From assembly GCF_021491355.1 (NCBI RefSeq), contig NZ_JAKENF010000002.1, positions 558,001 through 622,000 on the forward strand: 64,000 nt of DNA, read 5' to 3'. Position 1 is the stretch's first letter. Each line of letters opens with the position of its first letter. Position numbers and translations under genes: made by a program. Positions 33,989 through 43,171 of the stretch are shown piece after piece. The notes beneath the pieces were generated by a model. It searched no databases. It had not been told where the DNA came from and worked only from the letters and a program-made list of their open reading frames with translations. Source of the stretch: Alitabrizicola rongguiensis (lineage in GTDB: Bacteria > Pseudomonadota > Alphaproteobacteria > Rhodobacterales > Rhodobacteraceae).

Positions 33989-35089
33989 ATGCGGGAAATC
34001 GGCATCGGAATCGTTGGCGGCGGCTATATGGGCAAGGCCCATTCCGTTGCGATGGCGGCGGTTGGCGCAGTTTTCGACACGCAACTGCGGCCAAGGCTGG
34101 AAATGATATGCGCCACGAGTCCCACCTCCGCCGAGCGGTATCGGACAGCCTATGGCTTCGCTCAGGCGACCTCGGATTGGCGCGTCCTTGTGGGCGATCC
34201 GAAGGTCGAAGCCGTGGTGATCGCTTCTCCGCAAGAGACACACCGGGCGATTGCGGAGTATGCCTTTTCCCTTGGTAAACCAGTGTTCTGCGAGAAGCCG
34301 CTTGGCGCAAACCTTGACGACAGCCGTGCCATGGTCGCGGCGGCCGAGGCGTCGGGGGCGGTGAACATGGTCGGATTCAACTACATCCGTACGCCGGCCT
34401 CGCAATTCGCCCGCGCTCTTGTCGCTTCGGGCGAGATTGGCAAGGTGACCTGGTTCCGCGGCGAACACACCGAGGATTTCGACGCAGACGGCACGCGCCC
34501 CGCGACCTGGCGCAACTTCGGTGCTGCCAATGGCACGATGGGCGATCTTGCACCCCATATGATCAACGCCGCGCTGGCTCTGGTCGGGCCCATCGCCAGG
34601 CTCAGTGCAGACATCGCGACCGTTCACGCCGAGCGCCCCGGCCACGAGGGGCGAGCGGTCAATGATGACCTCGGACAGTTCATGTGCCGGTTCGAGAACG
34701 GTGCGATGGGCCATCTGTCGTTCAGCCGGATCGCCCATGGCCGGAAGATGGGCTACGCCTACGAGATCACCGGAACGCGAGGCGCGATCCGATTCGATCA
34801 GGAAGACCAGAATGCGCTCTGGCTGTACAAGGCAGACGACCCGGCAACGATCCGGGGGTTCCGCAAGATTCTGACCGGCCCGGACCATCCCGACTATTTG
34901 GCCTTCTGCCAGGGTCCAGGGCACGGCACCGGATATCAGGACCAGATCATCATCGAGGCGAAGGACTTTCTGACAGCCATCGCCGAAGGCAAGTCACGCT
35001 GGCCGACCTTCCGCGACGGGATGGAAGTAAACCGCGTCATTGCCGCCGCGCAGGCCTCGGCGGCTTCGGGAACATGGATGGAACTGTGA
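33989..35089 (+). CDS. Gfo/Idh/MocA-family oxidoreductase
   Basis: A 366-residue NAD(P)-dependent dehydrogenase. Rossmann motif GIVGGGYMGKAH, the conserved Lys in FCEKPLGAN, and GDLAPHMINAAL in the catalytic region. The ATG at 33989 follows CCAGAGG; an upstream in-frame ATG at 33950 would fall inside the operator. Relatives oxidise myo-inositol, scyllo-inositol or sugars; with the iolB/iolC arm opposite, an inositol-type substrate is likely. Confidence 0.88.
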   Translation: MREIGIGIVGGGYMGKAHSVAMAAVGAVFDTQLRPRLEMICATSPTSAERYRTAYGFAQATSDWRVLVGDPKVEAVVIASPQETHRAIAEYAFSLGKPVFCEKPLGANLDDSRAMVAAAEASGAVNMVGFNYIRTPASQFARALVASGEIGKVTWFRGEHTEDFDADGTRPATWRNFGAANGTMGDLAPHMINAALALVGPIARLSADIATVHAERPGHEGRAVNDDLGQFMCRFENGAMGHLSFSRIAHGRKMGYAYEITGTRGAIRFDQEDQNALWLYKADDPATIRGFRKILTGPDHPDYLAFCQGPGHGTGYQDQIIIEAKDFLTAIAEGKSRWPTFRDGMEVNRVIAAAQASAASGTWMEL

Positions 35090-35099
35090 GAGGGTTGAG

Positions 35100-35984
35100 A
35101 TGATCAGGATCGGCAATGCGCCCTGTTCCTGGGGTGTCGAATTTGCGGACGATTCGCGAAATCCCCCCTGGCGCAAGGTGCTTTCAGACTGCGCTGCTGC
35201 CGGATACCGCGGGATTGAACTCGGTCCGATCGGCTACATGCCCGAAGATCCGACAACCCTGGCAGACGCGCTCGCCGAGAATGGGCTGACCCTGATCGGC
35301 GGGGTGGTGTTCCGTCCGTTTCACGATCCGTCGAAATGGGACGAGGTCTGGGATGCCAGCGAGCGCACCTGCAGGGCGTTGACCTCCCACGGTGCGCGGC
35401 ATCTTGTGCTCATCGACTCGATTTCGCCGCGGCGGGCGCCGACCGCCGGCCGTGCCAGCGAGGCCGAGCAGATGGATGCCGCCGAGTGGGCGGGCTTCGT
35501 CGATCGGATCCGCAAGGTCGCTCAGCTTGGCGTCGATCACGGGCTGTCGGTCGGCATCCATGCCCATGCGGCAGGCTTCATCGACTTCGAGCCGGAACTC
35601 GAACGACTTCTGGACGAGATCGACGAGCGGCTCCTGAAGATCTGCTTCGACACGGGCCACCATTCCTATGCCGGCTTCGATCCGGTGGCGTTCATGCGCC
35701 GGCATATCGGGCGCATTTCCTACATGCATTTCAAGGACATCGATCCGCAGGTGAAGGCTCGCGCCGTCGCGAACCGGACCGGGTTCTACGATGCCTGCGC
35801 CCAGGGCATCTTCTGCAATCTCGGGCGCGGCGACGTGGATTTTCCCGCCGTCCGCCAGATCCTGCTCGATGCCGGGTTCGAGGGATGGTGCACAGTGGAG
35901 CAGGACTGTGACCCGGCGGGACCCACATCGCCAATCGACGATGCCCGCGCCAACCGGGCCTATCTTTCCTCGATCGGCTTCTAG
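35100..35984 (+). CDS. IolE/IolH-like TIM-barrel isomerase/dehydratase
   Basis: A 294-residue protein of the xylose-isomerase-like TIM-barrel family. Metal-site motifs appear as IDSISPRRAP, GIHAHAAGF, CFDTGHHSYAGF, YMHFKDID and WCTVEQDCDP. IolE dehydrates scyllo-inosose in inositol catabolism; IolH relatives have unknown activity. The ATG at 35100 is 10 bases after the dehydrogenase stop. Assignment as an inosose-processing enzyme rests on context. Confidence 0.82.
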   Translation: MIRIGNAPCSWGVEFADDSRNPPWRKVLSDCAAAGYRGIELGPIGYMPEDPTTLADALAENGLTLIGGVVFRPFHDPSKWDEVWDASERTCRALTSHGARHLVLIDSISPRRAPTAGRASEAEQMDAAEWAGFVDRIRKVAQLGVDHGLSVGIHAHAAGFIDFEPELERLLDEIDERLLKICFDTGHHSYAGFDPVAFMRRHIGRISYMHFKDIDPQVKARAVANRTGFYDACAQGIFCNLGRGDVDFPAVRQILLDAGFEGWCTVEQDCDPAGPTSPIDDARANRAYLSSIGF

Positions 35985-35993
35985 GAGGCGAAC

Positions 35994-37151
35994 ATGAAAC
36001 GGCTGAACTGGGGTCTGATCGGTGGTGGCAAAGGCAGCCAGATCGGACCGGCCCATCGCATCGCTGCTGGCCTCGACGGGTATTTCACCCTGGCCGCCGG
36101 GGCGCTCGACGTCGATCCCGAGGCGGGTCGCGCTTTCGCAAGCGCACTTGGAATCGCGCCCGACCGGGCCTACGGCGACTGGTGCGAGATGCTCGAAGGC
36201 GAAAGAAACCGGCCCGACCGGATCGACCTGGTGACGGTGGCTACGCCCAATGCAACCCACTATGCCATCGCCAAGGCCTTTCTGGAGGCAGGCATCAACG
36301 TGCTTTGTGAAAAGCCGATGACGGTGACCGAAGCCGAGGCCGAGGACCTTGTCCTGACCGCCCGAAGGATGGGCCGCATCTGCGCGGTGAACTATGGCTA
36401 TACCGGCTATGCACTTGTGCGGCACATGCGGGCGATGGTGGCGCGCGGCGATCTTGGTCGGGTGCGGGTCGTCGTGGCCGAATTCGCCCATGGGCACCAC
36501 GCCAATGCGGCGGATGCCGACAACCCGCGGGTCCGCTGGCGCTACGATCCGGCGCAGGCCGGCGTTTCGGCCCAGTTTGCCGATTGCGGCATCCATGCGA
36601 TGCACATGGCGAGCTTCGTCACCGGGCAGCAGGTGGAGCGGCTCTCGTCCGATTTCGCTTCGTGCCTGCCGTCCCGGGTGCTCGAGGACGACGCGATGGT
36701 GAATTTCCGGATGGATGGCGGCACCGTGGGGCGTCTCTGGACCTCTTCGGTCGCGATCGGACGGCAGCATGGCCTGACGCTGCAGGTCTTTGGCGAAACC
36801 GGAGGGCTGCGTTGGGCGCAGGAGCAGCCGAACCAGCTTTACTACATGCCGCTCGGCGGGCGGCTGCAGGTCATCGAGCGCGGCGAGGGCAATCTCTCGC
36901 CCGAGGCCGACCGCGCAAGCAGGGTGACCGTGGGCCATGCGGAGGGGATGCCTCTTGCCTTCGGCAACATCTACCGCGACCTGGGCGAAAGCCTTCTGGC
37001 GGCGGCGGAGGGACGAAGGCCCGATCCCGCGATCACGCTGTTCCCGACAGCCGAAGACGGGCTGCGCTCCATAGCCGCGATCCATGCTGCGGTGGCCTCG
37101 GCCAGGGCTGACGGGGCCTGGGTCGATGCGAGGCCCACGCTCTTCCGTTAG
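35994..37151 (+). CDS. second Gfo/Idh/MocA-family oxidoreductase
   Basis: A 385-residue dehydrogenase with GLIGGGKGSQIGPAHRIAAGLD (NAD(P) site), LCEKPMTVTEAEAEDLV, and DCGIHAMHMASFVTG (catalytic His region). It starts nine bases after the IolE-like gene with GGAGG. This GGGKGSQIG-type N-terminus is found in dehydrogenases next to inositol or sugar catabolic genes. Its stop overlaps the convergent LacI gene by four bases. Confidence 0.88.
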   Translation: MKRLNWGLIGGGKGSQIGPAHRIAAGLDGYFTLAAGALDVDPEAGRAFASALGIAPDRAYGDWCEMLEGERNRPDRIDLVTVATPNATHYAIAKAFLEAGINVLCEKPMTVTEAEAEDLVLTARRMGRICAVNYGYTGYALVRHMRAMVARGDLGRVRVVVAEFAHGHHANAADADNPRVRWRYDPAQAGVSAQFADCGIHAMHMASFVTGQQVERLSSDFASCLPSRVLEDDAMVNFRMDGGTVGRLWTSSVAIGRQHGLTLQVFGETGGLRWAQEQPNQLYYMPLGGRLQVIERGEGNLSPEADRASRVTVGHAEGMPLAFGNIYRDLGESLLAAAEGRRPDPAITLFPTAEDGLRSIAAIHAAVASARADGAWVDARPTLFR

Positions 37152-38146
37152 GGCAAGGGCCGCAGCGTCCGCCGTTCGACGATGTGGCAGGGAAACAGCC
37201 TGACTTCCGGCGCGCGGGCCGGATCATTGAAGGTCGAGACGATGAGATCGATCGAGGCGGCCACGATCGCCTCGAAGGGCTGGTGGATCGTCGTCAGGGC
37301 AATGTTGGACCAAGAGGCGATTTCCATGTCGTTCAGGCCGATAATGCCGATCTCGTCGGGAATCCGCAGCCCTGCCTCGGCGGCGGCCGAGAGCGCCCCG
37401 ATCGACAGAACGTCGTCGGCGCAAAACCAGGCGTCAGGCCGCGTCTCCTGCGCGAGAAGACGTTGCATAGCGGAATGGCCCGCCTCGAAGCTGTAGGCAC
37501 CGGCAAATCCGATTGTGACGGGAACCCCTTGCCGGGCGGCATGTTCGGAAAACCCCGCAAGCCGGTCCTGGGTGGTGGAGGCTCCCTCGGGCCCGCCAAG
37601 GAATCCGAGCTGTCGGTATCCGCGTGCAATCAATGTCTCGGCCGCCATGCGCCCCGCCGCGACGTTATCGATCGCGACGACGTTCACCTTCGGCTCGGCC
37701 TCGGCCCTGCCAAAGGCATGAACCACGGGCAGTCCGGCATCGCGGAACGCTCGGGCAAAGTCGGTCGGCAGATGCGACGACGCGACGATGACCCCGTCAA
37801 CCGAGTATTGTCTGAGAAGCTGCACGGAACGGGCGGGATCGGTGTCCTCCGTCAGGTTGAGCAGAAGCGGCCGCAGACCACGCTCCTGGATTGCCCGAGT
37901 GAACTGGTCGAAGATCTGCAGGAAGACCGGATTGCGGAAGTTGTTCGAAACGAGACCCACAAGTTGCGTGCGCCGCGTCGTGAGGCTTCTCGCCAGCATG
38001 TTGGGGCTGTACCCGAGCTCGGCAGCCGCCTTCTCGACCTTGGCGCGCGTCTTGGCCGAGACCGAGGCGCCTTCGGTGAAGGCGCGCGACACAGCGGCCC
38101 TCGACACGCCGGCCCGCTCCGCAACCTCTTTCAGCGTGATCGCCAT
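37148..38146 (-). CDS. LacI-family transcriptional regulator
   Basis: A 332-residue repressor: helix-turn-helix and hinge helix ITLKEVAERAGVSRAAVSRAFTEGASVS... NMLARSLTTRRT, then a periplasmic-binding-protein-like effector domain (GLVSNNFRNPVFLQIFDQFTRAIQERG). It probably binds the TTGCAACCGGTTGCAA site and responds to an inositol intermediate. Convergent with the dehydrogenase gene; the two stops share TTAG. Confidence 0.9.
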   Translation of the reverse strand: MAITLKEVAERAGVSRAAVSRAFTEGASVSAKTRAKVEKAAAELGYSPNMLARSLTTRRTQLVGLVSNNFRNPVFLQIFDQFTRAIQERGLRPLLLNLTEDTDPARSVQLLRQYSVDGVIVASSHLPTDFARAFRDAGLPVVHAFGRAEAEPKVNVVAIDNVAAGRMAAETLIARGYRQLGFLGGPEGASTTQDRLAGFSEHAARQGVPVTIGFAGAYSFEAGHSAMQRLLAQETRPDAWFCADDVLSIGALSAAAEAGLRIPDEIGIIGLNDMEIASWSNIALTTIHQPFEAIVAASIDLIVSTFNDPARAPEVRLFPCHIVERRTLRPLP

Positions 38147-38498
38147 CCGCTCCTGCCGCTGCGCCTTCCCTGTTCCCGCCCGCCGGGCTGTCTGACCGCC
38201 AGATCATCGGGGCGCCCCCCTGCGCAAGGCGCGCGCGATGACATCCATCTATTGCATGGCGCCCGCCATTCCGCCACTTCCAGATCGCCCGGGCGACCAG
38301 ACGGCAGAGTGGAAGCGCATTGGCGCAAAGGCCACTTTGCGCGAGCAGGCCGCCGGAAGGCACCTTCGCGGCGCCAAGCCGGGCGCGATTGACGCTCGAA
38401 TATGGACTTTGCCTGCAACCGCTTGATGAGCCGAGATATCCGTAGCGATACTTGCGTGCTATCAAAGGCGACAGACAAGCCTGCGTGCGAGAGCAAAA
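38147..38498. other. intergenic region with a perfect 8-bp dyad
   Basis: This 352-base stretch separates the LacI gene from the P-type ATPase gene and serves as the upstream region of both. It holds GCGCAAAG-GCCA-CTTTGCGC at 38323-38342, a perfect stem with a four-base loop, of unknown role. A weak LacI-like element (CTGCAACCGCTTGATG, 11 of 16 positions like the operator) is near 38410. No gene recognised. Confidence 0.5.
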
Positions 38499-41081
38499 AT
38501 GCATGAGGCGACGGGTGATGCCGCCTTCTGGAGCCAGGATGTCGCCGCACTGACGGCAAGTCTGGAGGCTGGGGCGGACGGGCTTTCGGCGCGTCAGGCG
38601 CAATCACGCCTTGCAGACCTTGGGCCGAACCACCTTGAAGCGGCGCCGAAGCTCGGCGTGCTTCGACTTGTCCTGAGGCAGATCGAAAGCCCGATCGTCC
38701 TGATCCTTCTGGCCGCCGCCGCGATTTCGCTGGTTCTTCGGCAATGGGTCGATGCCGGGATTGTCCTCCTGATCGTGCTGGGCAGCGGGACGCTTGGCTT
38801 CTTTCAGGAATACCGTGCCTCGGTCGCCGTCGAGGCGCTCAAGAACCGGCTGGCACTGACCGCACGCGTGCTCCGCGACGGTGCCGAGACCAGTCTTCCC
38901 GTCAGCGGACTCGTGCCCGGTGATATGATCCTGCTTTCGGCGGGAAACCTCGTACCAGCTGACGGCCGGGTGATCGAAGCGCAGGATTTCCTGGTCAGCG
39001 AGGCCAGCATCACGGGCGAGTCGTTCCCGGTCGAAAAGCGCCCCGGCATCGTGCCACCTGACGCACCTGTGGGAGAACGCTCCAACATGGTCTGGCTTGG
39101 CGCGTCGGTGCGCAGCGGCACCGCGCGGGTCCTTGTCACCGCGACCGGCCGCAACACTGCCTTTGGAGCCATCGCCGCCCAGATCGCATCACGCGAGCCA
39201 GAGACCGATTTCGCGCGTGGCCTTCGGCAATTCGGCTATCTCCTCATCCGGGTGACTGTGCTGGTCGTGCTTTTCGTGTTCTGCGCCAACCTGCTGCTCG
39301 ACCGGCCGATGATCGACTCGCTGATGTTCGCCGCTGCACTTGCCGTTGGTCTATCGCCCGAACTCCTGCCGGCGATCGTAAGCGTCACGTTGGCGGCAGG
39401 GGCGCAGCGCATGGCCAAGGCGGGCGTCATCGTGCGCCGGCTTGAAGCCATCGAGAACCTCGGCTCGATGACTGTGCTGTGCTGTGACAAGACCGGCAGC
39501 CTCACCGAAGGCAAGCTGGTTCTTCGCGACGCCCTGGATCCGGCGGGCGCTGCATCAGAGCAGGTGAAGCGGCTGGCCTGGCTCAATGCCAGCTTCGAGA
39601 CCGGGATCGAGAACCCGCTCGACGCAGCGCTCGTGGAAGCAGGCAAGGTGGCAGGGTTCGCCTCGGCCGGCATCACCAAGATCGACGAGATCCCTTATGA
39701 CTTCGAGCGTCGGCGACTGACTATCGTGCTGTCAGAAAGCGGATCGGACGGTCACCTCATGGTGACCAAGGGCGCCTTTTCCGAAGTGCTCGGCACCTGC
39801 ACCCTGGTGCAGGACGGCGGTGATGCGGTGCCGCTGGATGTGCCCCGCCGTGCGGCGCTTGAGGCGATCTTCCGCGAGCGCAGCAGCGAAGGCCTGCGCG
39901 TGCTCGCGGTTGCGACGCGCCGCTTTGCGGCACGGCCCGACTACGCCCGGACCGACGAGAAGGAGATGACGTTCCAGGGCTTCCTCGCCTTCCTCGACCC
40001 GCCGAAGGCCGACGCGGCTGCAACCATCGCCTCGCTGCGCAGCCTGGGCATCGCGATCCGAGTGATCAGCGGCGACAACCGTCTGGTCACGGCCCATGTT
40101 GCCCGCGCGGTAGGGCTTGATGCCGATGCCATGCTGACGGGTGAGCAGATCGCCGGAATGCGCGACGAGGCACTGTGGCACCTTGCCCCTCGCACGGATC
40201 TGTTTGTGGAGATTGATCCGCAGCAGAAAGAGCGCATCGTGCGCGCGCTTCAGCGCACCGGAGGGGTCGTCGGCTTTCTTGGCGACGGGATCAACGACGC
40301 CCCTGCCCTTCATGCCGCTGACGTCGGAATTTCGGTGGCCGAGGCTGTGGACGTGGCCCGCGAAAGCGCCGACATCGTTCTGACGCGCCGCGACCTTGAG
40401 GTGCTGCGCGCAGGGGTCGAGGGCGGGCGGCGTACATTCGCCAATACGCTCAAATACATCTCGATCACGATCAGTGCCAATTTCGGCAACATGATCAGCA
40501 TGGCGGTCATGACGCCCTTCCTGCCGTTCCTGCCGCTGGCTGCGAAACAGATCCTCCTGAACAACTTCCTGTCGGATCTGCCGTCTCTGACGATTGCAGG
40601 CGACCGTGTCGATCCGGAACGCCTGTCGTCGCCGCAGCGCTGGAACGTCGCTGAGATCCGGTCCTTCATGATCGTCTTCGGGTTGGTCAGCTCGATCTTC
40701 GACTTCCTTACCTTCGGCCTGCTGCTTTGGGTGCTAAAGGCGGACGAGCCGGTCTTTCAGACGACCTGGTTCATGATCTCGCTCATGACCGAACTGGCGG
40801 TTGTGCTGATCCTCCGAACCCGCCGCCCGGTATTCCGCAGCCGACCGGGGACAATCCTTCTGTCGTCGACGCTTCTGGTCTTTGCCTTCACATTCGCCAT
40901 TCCCTGGCTTGGCCCGCTGAGCGCGCTCTTCGGTTTTGTGCCGCTGTCGTTGGGTACGCTCTCTGCGATCCTCGCCATTCTCATCGGCTATATGGCTGCA
41001 ACCGAAGTGACGAAGAGCTGGTTTTTCCGCGCGTCCCCCCGATCCGGAGACGGGACGAGGGCCCCGCCATCCCGCAACTGA
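38499..41081 (+). CDS. P-type cation ATPase, Mg2+-type (MgtA/MgtB-like)
   Basis: An 860-residue P-type ATPase. Actuator motif ITGES near 171, phosphorylation site DKTGSLT at residues 330-336 (the usual DKTGTLT has Thr; here Ser), and hinge GDGINDAPALHAADVGISV. Around ten hydrophobic helices are seen, and the C-terminal half (NFGNMISMAVMTPFLPFLPLAAKQILLNNFLSDLPSLTIAGDRVD) is characteristic of the Mg2+-importing class IIIB. It would move Mg2+ or a similar ion into the cytoplasm. It stands alone with its own upstream region. Confidence 0.87.
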   Translation: MHEATGDAAFWSQDVAALTASLEAGADGLSARQAQSRLADLGPNHLEAAPKLGVLRLVLRQIESPIVLILLAAAAISLVLRQWVDAGIVLLIVLGSGTLGFFQEYRASVAVEALKNRLALTARVLRDGAETSLPVSGLVPGDMILLSAGNLVPADGRVIEAQDFLVSEASITGESFPVEKRPGIVPPDAPVGERSNMVWLGASVRSGTARVLVTATGRNTAFGAIAAQIASREPETDFARGLRQFGYLLIRVTVLVVLFVFCANLLLDRPMIDSLMFAAALAVGLSPELLPAIVSVTLAAGAQRMAKAGVIVRRLEAIENLGSMTVLCCDKTGSLTEGKLVLRDALDPAGAASEQVKRLAWLNASFETGIENPLDAALVEAGKVAGFASAGITKIDEIPYDFERRRLTIVLSESGSDGHLMVTKGAFSEVLGTCTLVQDGGDAVPLDVPRRAALEAIFRERSSEGLRVLAVATRRFAARPDYARTDEKEMTFQGFLAFLDPPKADAAATIASLRSLGIAIRVISGDNRLVTAHVARAVGLDADAMLTGEQIAGMRDEALWHLAPRTDLFVEIDPQQKERIVRALQRTGGVVGFLGDGINDAPALHAADVGISVAEAVDVARESADIVLTRRDLEVLRAGVEGGRRTFANTLKYISITISANFGNMISMAVMTPFLPFLPLAAKQILLNNFLSDLPSLTIAGDRVDPERLSSPQRWNVAEIRSFMIVFGLVSSIFDFLTFGLLLWVLKADEPVFQTTWFMISLMTELAVVLILRTRRPVFRSRPGTILLSSTLLVFAFTFAIPWLGPLSALFGFVPLSLGTLSAILAILIGYMAATEVTKSWFFRASPRSGDGTRAPPSRN

Positions 41082-41223
41082 CTGGAAATTATTGAAAACC
41101 TGGCGCTTTGAGCATGGCGCCGCCGGCACCCGTCTGCCCTTTTCAATAGGTCGTCAGCCCATCAGATGACAGCTCACCTAACGCGGGCGTTTCAAATCGA
41201 ACCAGCTCGATGCGAACGGGTCG

Positions 41224-42129
41224 TTACTGCAGTCGCTCGGCCAGAAACACAGCGACCTCGCCCGCGGTATCCTCGCCGGAAAGACCCGTGGTGGATGGAT
41301 CCACACCCTGAACCACGACGAAGTCGACAAGTGCAGAAGGATCCGCGGCGATCCACGCATCGCGCAGGCGGCCCGATTGCAACTGCGGCACATCCAGATC
41401 GCCATCGGCGTGACGGATCATCAGCGGCGGCAGCTTTTGCCCCGCAGGCCAGGCTGAAAGAACGCCAATGGGTCCTACCTCGTCGGCCTTGGCCCGGTTC
41501 CCGGCAATCGGGAAACCCAGAAGTAGGCTTTCGGGACTATCGGCCGCATCGGCTGGTCCACGTGCAGGCACACGGTCAAGCGCGGCCATATCGGCATCCA
41601 ACTGGCCGAAGGCCATGGGCCCTCCGAAATCCACGATCGCCCGCGGGGCCTGTCCTTCTCGCGTCAGTTCCAGTCCGGCAGTCACCGCGAGGAAGCCGCC
41701 CGCAGATTTTCCCCAAAGGGCATAGCGCGCAGGATCGAGCCCGAATTGCGGGCCAGCCGTGCGAAGGAACCGCGCCGCCGCAACGACGTCATCGCGCGGA
41801 CCCGGCCACTTCGCCTCGGCCGCTGGTCGGTAGTTCACGCGCACGACGGCAATGCCAAGATCAAGCAGCGGCTCTGGCACCGGGGTATCGGACTTGTCTC
41901 CTCCGGTGAAGTCGCCACCATGAATGTCGATCACGTAGGGAAATGGTCCGTCACCGGCCGGCAGGTACAGGTCAAGCCTGTTCTTCTCGGACTCCGGGGC
42001 ATAGCGGATGTCGGTCTGGGCGGCCGCCGGCCGCTGCGCCTGGGCGACGAAGTACAGACCTGCCGCAGTCGCCGCCGCCATGATCAGCGCGGCAAGAACT
42101 GACAGGAGTCGACTCGGTTGTTCCGCCAC
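41224..42129 (-). CDS. membrane-anchored alpha/beta hydrolase (BD-FAE/esterase-like)
   Basis: A 301-residue protein with an N-terminal hydrophobic anchor (RLLSVLAALIMAAATAAGLYFVA) followed by an alpha/beta hydrolase fold: oxyanion HGGD, nucleophile elbow WGKSAGGFLA, and acidic RHADGDLDVP. No His follows in the last ~60 residues where the catalytic His is expected (VVVQGVDPS), so activity is uncertain. Start chosen: GTG 42129 after GGGGAAG; an in-frame start at 42234 would add 35 residues before the anchor. Confidence 0.7.
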   Translation of the reverse strand: MAEQPSRLLSVLAALIMAAATAAGLYFVAQAQRPAAAQTDIRYAPESEKNRLDLYLPAGDGPFPYVIDIHGGDFTGGDKSDTPVPEPLLDLGIAVVRVNYRPAAEAKWPGPRDDVVAAARFLRTAGPQFGLDPARYALWGKSAGGFLAVTAGLELTREGQAPRAIVDFGGPMAFGQLDADMAALDRVPARGPADAADSPESLLLGFPIAGNRAKADEVGPIGVLSAWPAGQKLPPLMIRHADGDLDVPQLQSGRLRDAWIAADPSALVDFVVVQGVDPSTTGLSGEDTAGEVAVFLAERLQ

Positions 42130-42346
42130 TCCACGCTTCCCCGCTGGCTTTTGTTTTGTCTGTCGGCGCCCAGTTTCGACCCAGTCGCGGCAAGACGTCA
42201 ACTGCGGCCGGTACTCTGCGCGCAATAAATGCACACCCCCTCGTGACAGGGCAGACGGGACAGCTTATCGTGCCTGCGGCGATCACATCCACAAGATGTG
42301 CGCCCACTTATCAGGATTGTACGAATTACAGCCAATAGGATCAGGC

Positions 42347-42610
42347 ATGAATAAACCGATCACACTTCTGCTGGCCATCGCGTTCACAACGACCGCAGCC
42401 CTGGCCCAGACCACCACGACGCAGGAGACCGAGAAACAGAAGCGCGATCACGAGATCGGCTGCATCGCCGGCACGGCCGCGGGCGTCCTTCTCGGGGCCG
42501 CGGTCGGCGGTATCTTCGGCGGCGGAGTCGGCAAGTCGCTTATGGAGATTGCGGGTGGCGGCGGCGGCGGCTTCGTCGGCCACAAACTGGCCTGCAAGAA
42601 GCAGTCGTGA
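42347..42610 (+). CDS. exported glycine-zipper protein
   Basis: An 87-residue protein: signal peptide (NKPITLLLAIAFTTTAALA), a polar linker (QTTTTQETEKQKRDHEIG), then a glycine-zipper double helix (GTAAGVLLGAAVGGIFGGGVG...GGGGGGFVG). Such zippers insert in or associate with the outer membrane. It is 17 bases upstream of an exported EF-hand protein, probably in one transcript. Function unknown. Confidence 0.75.
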   Translation: MNKPITLLLAIAFTTTAALAQTTTTQETEKQKRDHEIGCIAGTAAGVLLGAAVGGIFGGGVGKSLMEIAGGGGGGFVGHKLACKKQS

Positions 42611-42627
42611 TTGGAAAGGACATAGAG

Positions 42628-42981
42628 ATGATCCTTCGCATCCTGACTGCCACACTCGCCCTGTCTCTTCTTGCCATTCCCGCCTTCGCCGAGGATGCGC
42701 CCACCGTTCCGGGTGAGGCCGCCAACCTTGTAGACCGCAATGGCGATGAGGTGATCACTGTCGATGAAATGGACGCGTTCGTCGCCGCGGTTTATCCGGC
42801 GCTTGACGCCAATGGCGACGGCAAGGTCGACAAGACCGAGGCGCTCGTCGTCTTTTCCGAAGAGCAGTTTACCGCGATCGATACGAATGGCGACGGCGTG
42901 ATCTCTGTCGAGGAACTCACCGAGCAGGTGCGGTCCGACTTCAAGACCGCCGACCAGGACGGCGACGGCGTCCTGAAGTGA
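42628..42981 (+). CDS. exported EF-hand calcium-binding protein
   Basis: A 117-residue protein with a signal peptide (ILRILTATLALSLLAIPAFAED) and EF-hand loops DRNGDEVITVDE, DANGDGKVDKTE and DTNGDGVISVEE, plus a truncated fourth loop DQDGDGVLK at the C-terminus. It would bind Ca2+ in the periplasm. ATG 42628 follows GGAAAGGACATAGAG; the GTG at 42607 gives no signal peptide start. Confidence 0.85.
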   Translation: MILRILTATLALSLLAIPAFAEDAPTVPGEAANLVDRNGDEVITVDEMDAFVAAVYPALDANGDGKVDKTEALVVFSEEQFTAIDTNGDGVISVEELTEQVRSDFKTADQDGDGVLK

Positions 42982-42988
42982 CCACAGA

Positions 42989-43008
42989 GGCGGCTGAGCA
43001 CAGCCGCC
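42989..43008. terminator. hairpin after the EF-hand gene
   Basis: GGCGGCTG-AGCA-CAGCCGCC, a perfect eight-bp stem with a tetraloop, begins eight bases after the EF-hand stop. The next gene is convergent. No T tract. Confidence 0.55.
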
Positions 43009-43171
43009 GCAGGTTTCTGAACTCAGGTCGACGGCAGAAATGCCGGCGACCTTTCTTCATGAAGAACGGTCTCTTCTGAACAAGCCGAACGTTCGCCTCG
43101 TCGGGGCCTTTGGATCGTACGGCTGCGGGCCAATCAGCCTGTCCAGGACGACAGCCGTCACGCGCAGGTTC

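Noticed and set aside
32843-34924. 693-residue minus-strand frame covering iolC and the divergent region
   Set aside because: Only the last 321 residues (from 33808) are a kinase; the upstream part is antisense to the dehydrogenase gene and crosses the LacI operator.
38405-38430. Second LacI operator near the LacI gene
   Set aside because: CTGCAACCGCTTGATG matches only 11 of 16 positions and has lost its symmetry; too weak to call.
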